From Fusobacteriales bacterium (lineage in GTDB: Bacteria > Fusobacteriota > Fusobacteriia > Fusobacteriales > Leptotrichiaceae): a DNA stretch of 7,176 bases. The DNA lies in assembly GCA_031285605.1 (NCBI GenBank), contig JAITVW010000110.1, positions 1 through 7,176 on the forward strand. The letters run 5' to 3'. A program made the position numbers and the translations under genes. Positions 6,570 to 7,176 of the stretch are shown piece after piece. A model generated the notes under the pieces. The model was not told the DNA's origin and made no database searches. It was given only the letters and a program-made list of their open reading frames with translations. Every line of letters starts with the position of its first letter. The first letter of the stretch is position 1.

Positions 6570-6661
6570 TCAAATTAATTGCACCAGTTCATTAAAAAAT
6601 ACTTCAAAGGCAGATTTCCGATCCAGACACTTCCTTGGTCGAAGAAATTCTCTAATTTTTT
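6570..6661 (-). pseudogene. C-terminal remnant of an IS30-family transposase
   Basis: Reading the minus strand, about 30 codons ending in TGA at 6572-6570 give RPRKCLDRKSAFEVFFN followed by a short hydrophobic tail. This matches the C-terminal signature of IS30-family transposases, which reads roughly N-RPRK-LG-KTP-EVF. Upstream, the frame is closed by a TAA just before the match, and no DDE catalytic core is visible, so only the tail survives. I could not define terminal inverted repeats or target duplications. The family call rests on motif recognition alone. Confidence 0.65.
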
Positions 6662-6706
6662 GTTAGTTTAAAATTATGAAATACTTTTAAAAAATTTTTT
6701 CTATGT

Positions 6707-6753
6707 AAAAAAACAGGAACTGTATCTAAAATTTTTCTTTTTGATACAGCCCC
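6707..6753 (-). terminator. Minus-strand intrinsic terminator, also resembling IS ends
   Basis: On the minus strand GGGGCTGTATC (6753-6743) pairs with GATACAGTTCC (6726-6716) through 9 Watson-Crick and 2 G-U pairs, and is followed by TGTTTTTTT. The plus strand would have two A-C mismatches in place of the G-U pairs, which points to function on minus-strand RNA. The arms also resemble the GGnnCTGT-TC-AAAA ends of some insertion sequences. No intact transposase precedes it. Confidence 0.65.
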
Positions 6754-6763
6754 TATTTATTTG

Positions 6764-6898
6764 CCTGTTTCTGCTTTTCCTGTTTTCAAACAGGGAAATA
6801 CAGCCCTGTCTATATGTATGAGAGCATGACTGACATGAAACTGTCTGTCTTTGCTCTGTTTGTTATTACACCAGGCTTTTTCATGGCTAGTCTCTCAT
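6764..6898. repeat. Cluster of interleaved inverted repeats
   Basis: CCTGTTT (6764-6770 and 6779-6785) can pair with AAACAGG (6788-6794, and also 6711-6717). ACAGGG (6790-6795) can pair with CCCTGT (6804-6809). AGAGCA-TG-AC-T-GACA (6821-6835) pairs with TGTC-T-GT-CTT-GCTCT (6842-6857), and ATGAGAG (6818-6824) with CTCTCAT (6892-6898). ATACAGCCC is repeated directly at 6744-6752 and 6798-6806. Several of these pairings are mutually exclusive. The nature of the element is unknown. Confidence 0.5.
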
Positions 6899-7045
6899 TT
6901 CTTTATTTTGCTATCACATGTGAATCTTTGTCGTAATATCATATCACCAAAATTTTATCAAGTATTTCTTCTTGACTTTTTATTATTTATTTTCATTTTT
7001 AAAATTTTAGAAATTAAATATAAATATATTTTCACATTAATATAT

Positions 7046-7074
7046 TTGTCTTTTTGAATATACTGTATTATAAT
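7046..7074 (+). promoter_or_regulatory. Promoter of the esterase gene
   Basis: TTGTCT (7046-7051) and a perfect TATAAT (7069-7074) are 17 bases apart. The expected start is near 7081, giving a leader of about 28 bases that contains GGGAGG at 7096-7101, seven bases before the ATG. Confidence 0.75.
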
Positions 7075-7108
7075 AAAGCTATACAATAAACTATCGGGAG
7101 GTTTTACG

Positions 7109-7176
7109 ATGTCTTTTATTCAGCTGAATTTTAACTCAAAATGCCTTGGCATGCGTACGAATGTCAATGTTATTAT
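7109..7176 (+). CDS. Putative esterase, 5' fragment
   Basis: Only the first 22 codons are in the window: MSFIQLNFNSKCLGMRTNVN and two more residues. This resembles the N-terminus of the tributyrin-esterase / S-formylglutathione-hydrolase-like family (putative esterase, alpha/beta hydrolase fold), where a first strand is followed by a short S-LG-T-V-VI pattern. The catalytic Ser-Asp-His triad would lie beyond the window. The ATG is fixed by GGGAGG at 7096-7101 and a clear promoter. There is no signal peptide, so a cytoplasmic enzyme is likely. The identification rests on a very short sequence. Confidence 0.6.
   Translation, partial: MSFIQLNFNSKCLGMRTNVNVI

Larger units (their letters stand above)
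6413..7108. other. Gene-poor stretch with mobile-element debris
   Basis: This region lacks a convincing intact gene. It contains the post-rtcB hairpin, an IS30-type transposase tail on the minus strand, a minus-strand terminator, a cluster of inverted repeats (6764-6898), about 150 bases of featureless AT-rich sequence (6899-7045), and the promoter of the final gene. Confidence 0.6.

Noticed and set aside
6814..6936. A 40-codon frame with a signal-peptide-like hydrophobic stretch
   Set aside because: No Shine-Dalgarno before any of its ATGs, and it overlaps the inverted-repeat cluster, which explains the sequence better.
6851..7057. A hydrophobic 68-codon frame starting with TTG
   Set aside because: No ribosome site, extreme Phe/Ile/Leu bias as expected from AT-rich noncoding DNA, and its end runs into the esterase promoter region.

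Overview
The window is AT-rich bacterial DNA with A/T-ending codons, purine-rich Shine-Dalgarno sites and sigma-70-type promoters. A CIRCE-controlled clpB and the style of the proteins suggest a low-GC anaerobe. My best guess is Fusobacteriota (Leptotrichiaceae/Sebaldella-like) or a Firmicutes relative; this is inferred from protein flavour and not proven.

Layout. Bases 1-318 are an intergenic region ending in a strong promoter whose start point lies in a perfect CIRCE operator. It drives clpB (319-2892, +), the ClpB disaggregase. A bidirectional-looking terminator separates clpB from csaA (3021-3356, -), a tRNA-binding-fold protein or chaperone. Upstream of csaA, on the same strand, lies a decayed GH13 alpha-glucosidase gene (3438-4006, -), probably a trehalose-6-phosphate hydrolase. 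Its lesions can be read base by base: an 8-bp tandem duplication, two in-frame stops, and loss of the 3' two thirds. Its promoter and an operator-like palindrome (4046-4074) remain. Next is a secreted DUF4431-like protein (4202-4621, -), divergent from a 68-codon gene of unknown function (4866-5072, +). That gene has its own promoter and ribosome site and is followed by a strong intrinsic terminator (5130-5153). The terminator ends only 41 bases before rtcB (5195-6412, +), an RNA ligase with all its metal and guanylylation residues.

From 6413 to 7108 there is no convincing intact gene. The stretch holds a 9-bp hairpin just after rtcB, a C-terminal scrap of an IS30-type transposase (-), a minus-strand terminator that also resembles insertion-sequence ends, a cluster of interleaved inverted repeats, and a promoter. 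That promoter serves the last gene, a 5' fragment of a putative esterase (7109 to the window end, +).

Functionally, clpB and csaA both relate to protein folding, and rtcB is an RNA-repair function, so three stress-related housekeeping genes sit around old mobile-element and catabolic debris. They are separate transcription units and I see no evidence of one integrated system. The observations most worth following are the decay record of the GH13 gene with its surviving operator, and the small gene plus terminator in front of rtcB, which could act as a conditional leader.
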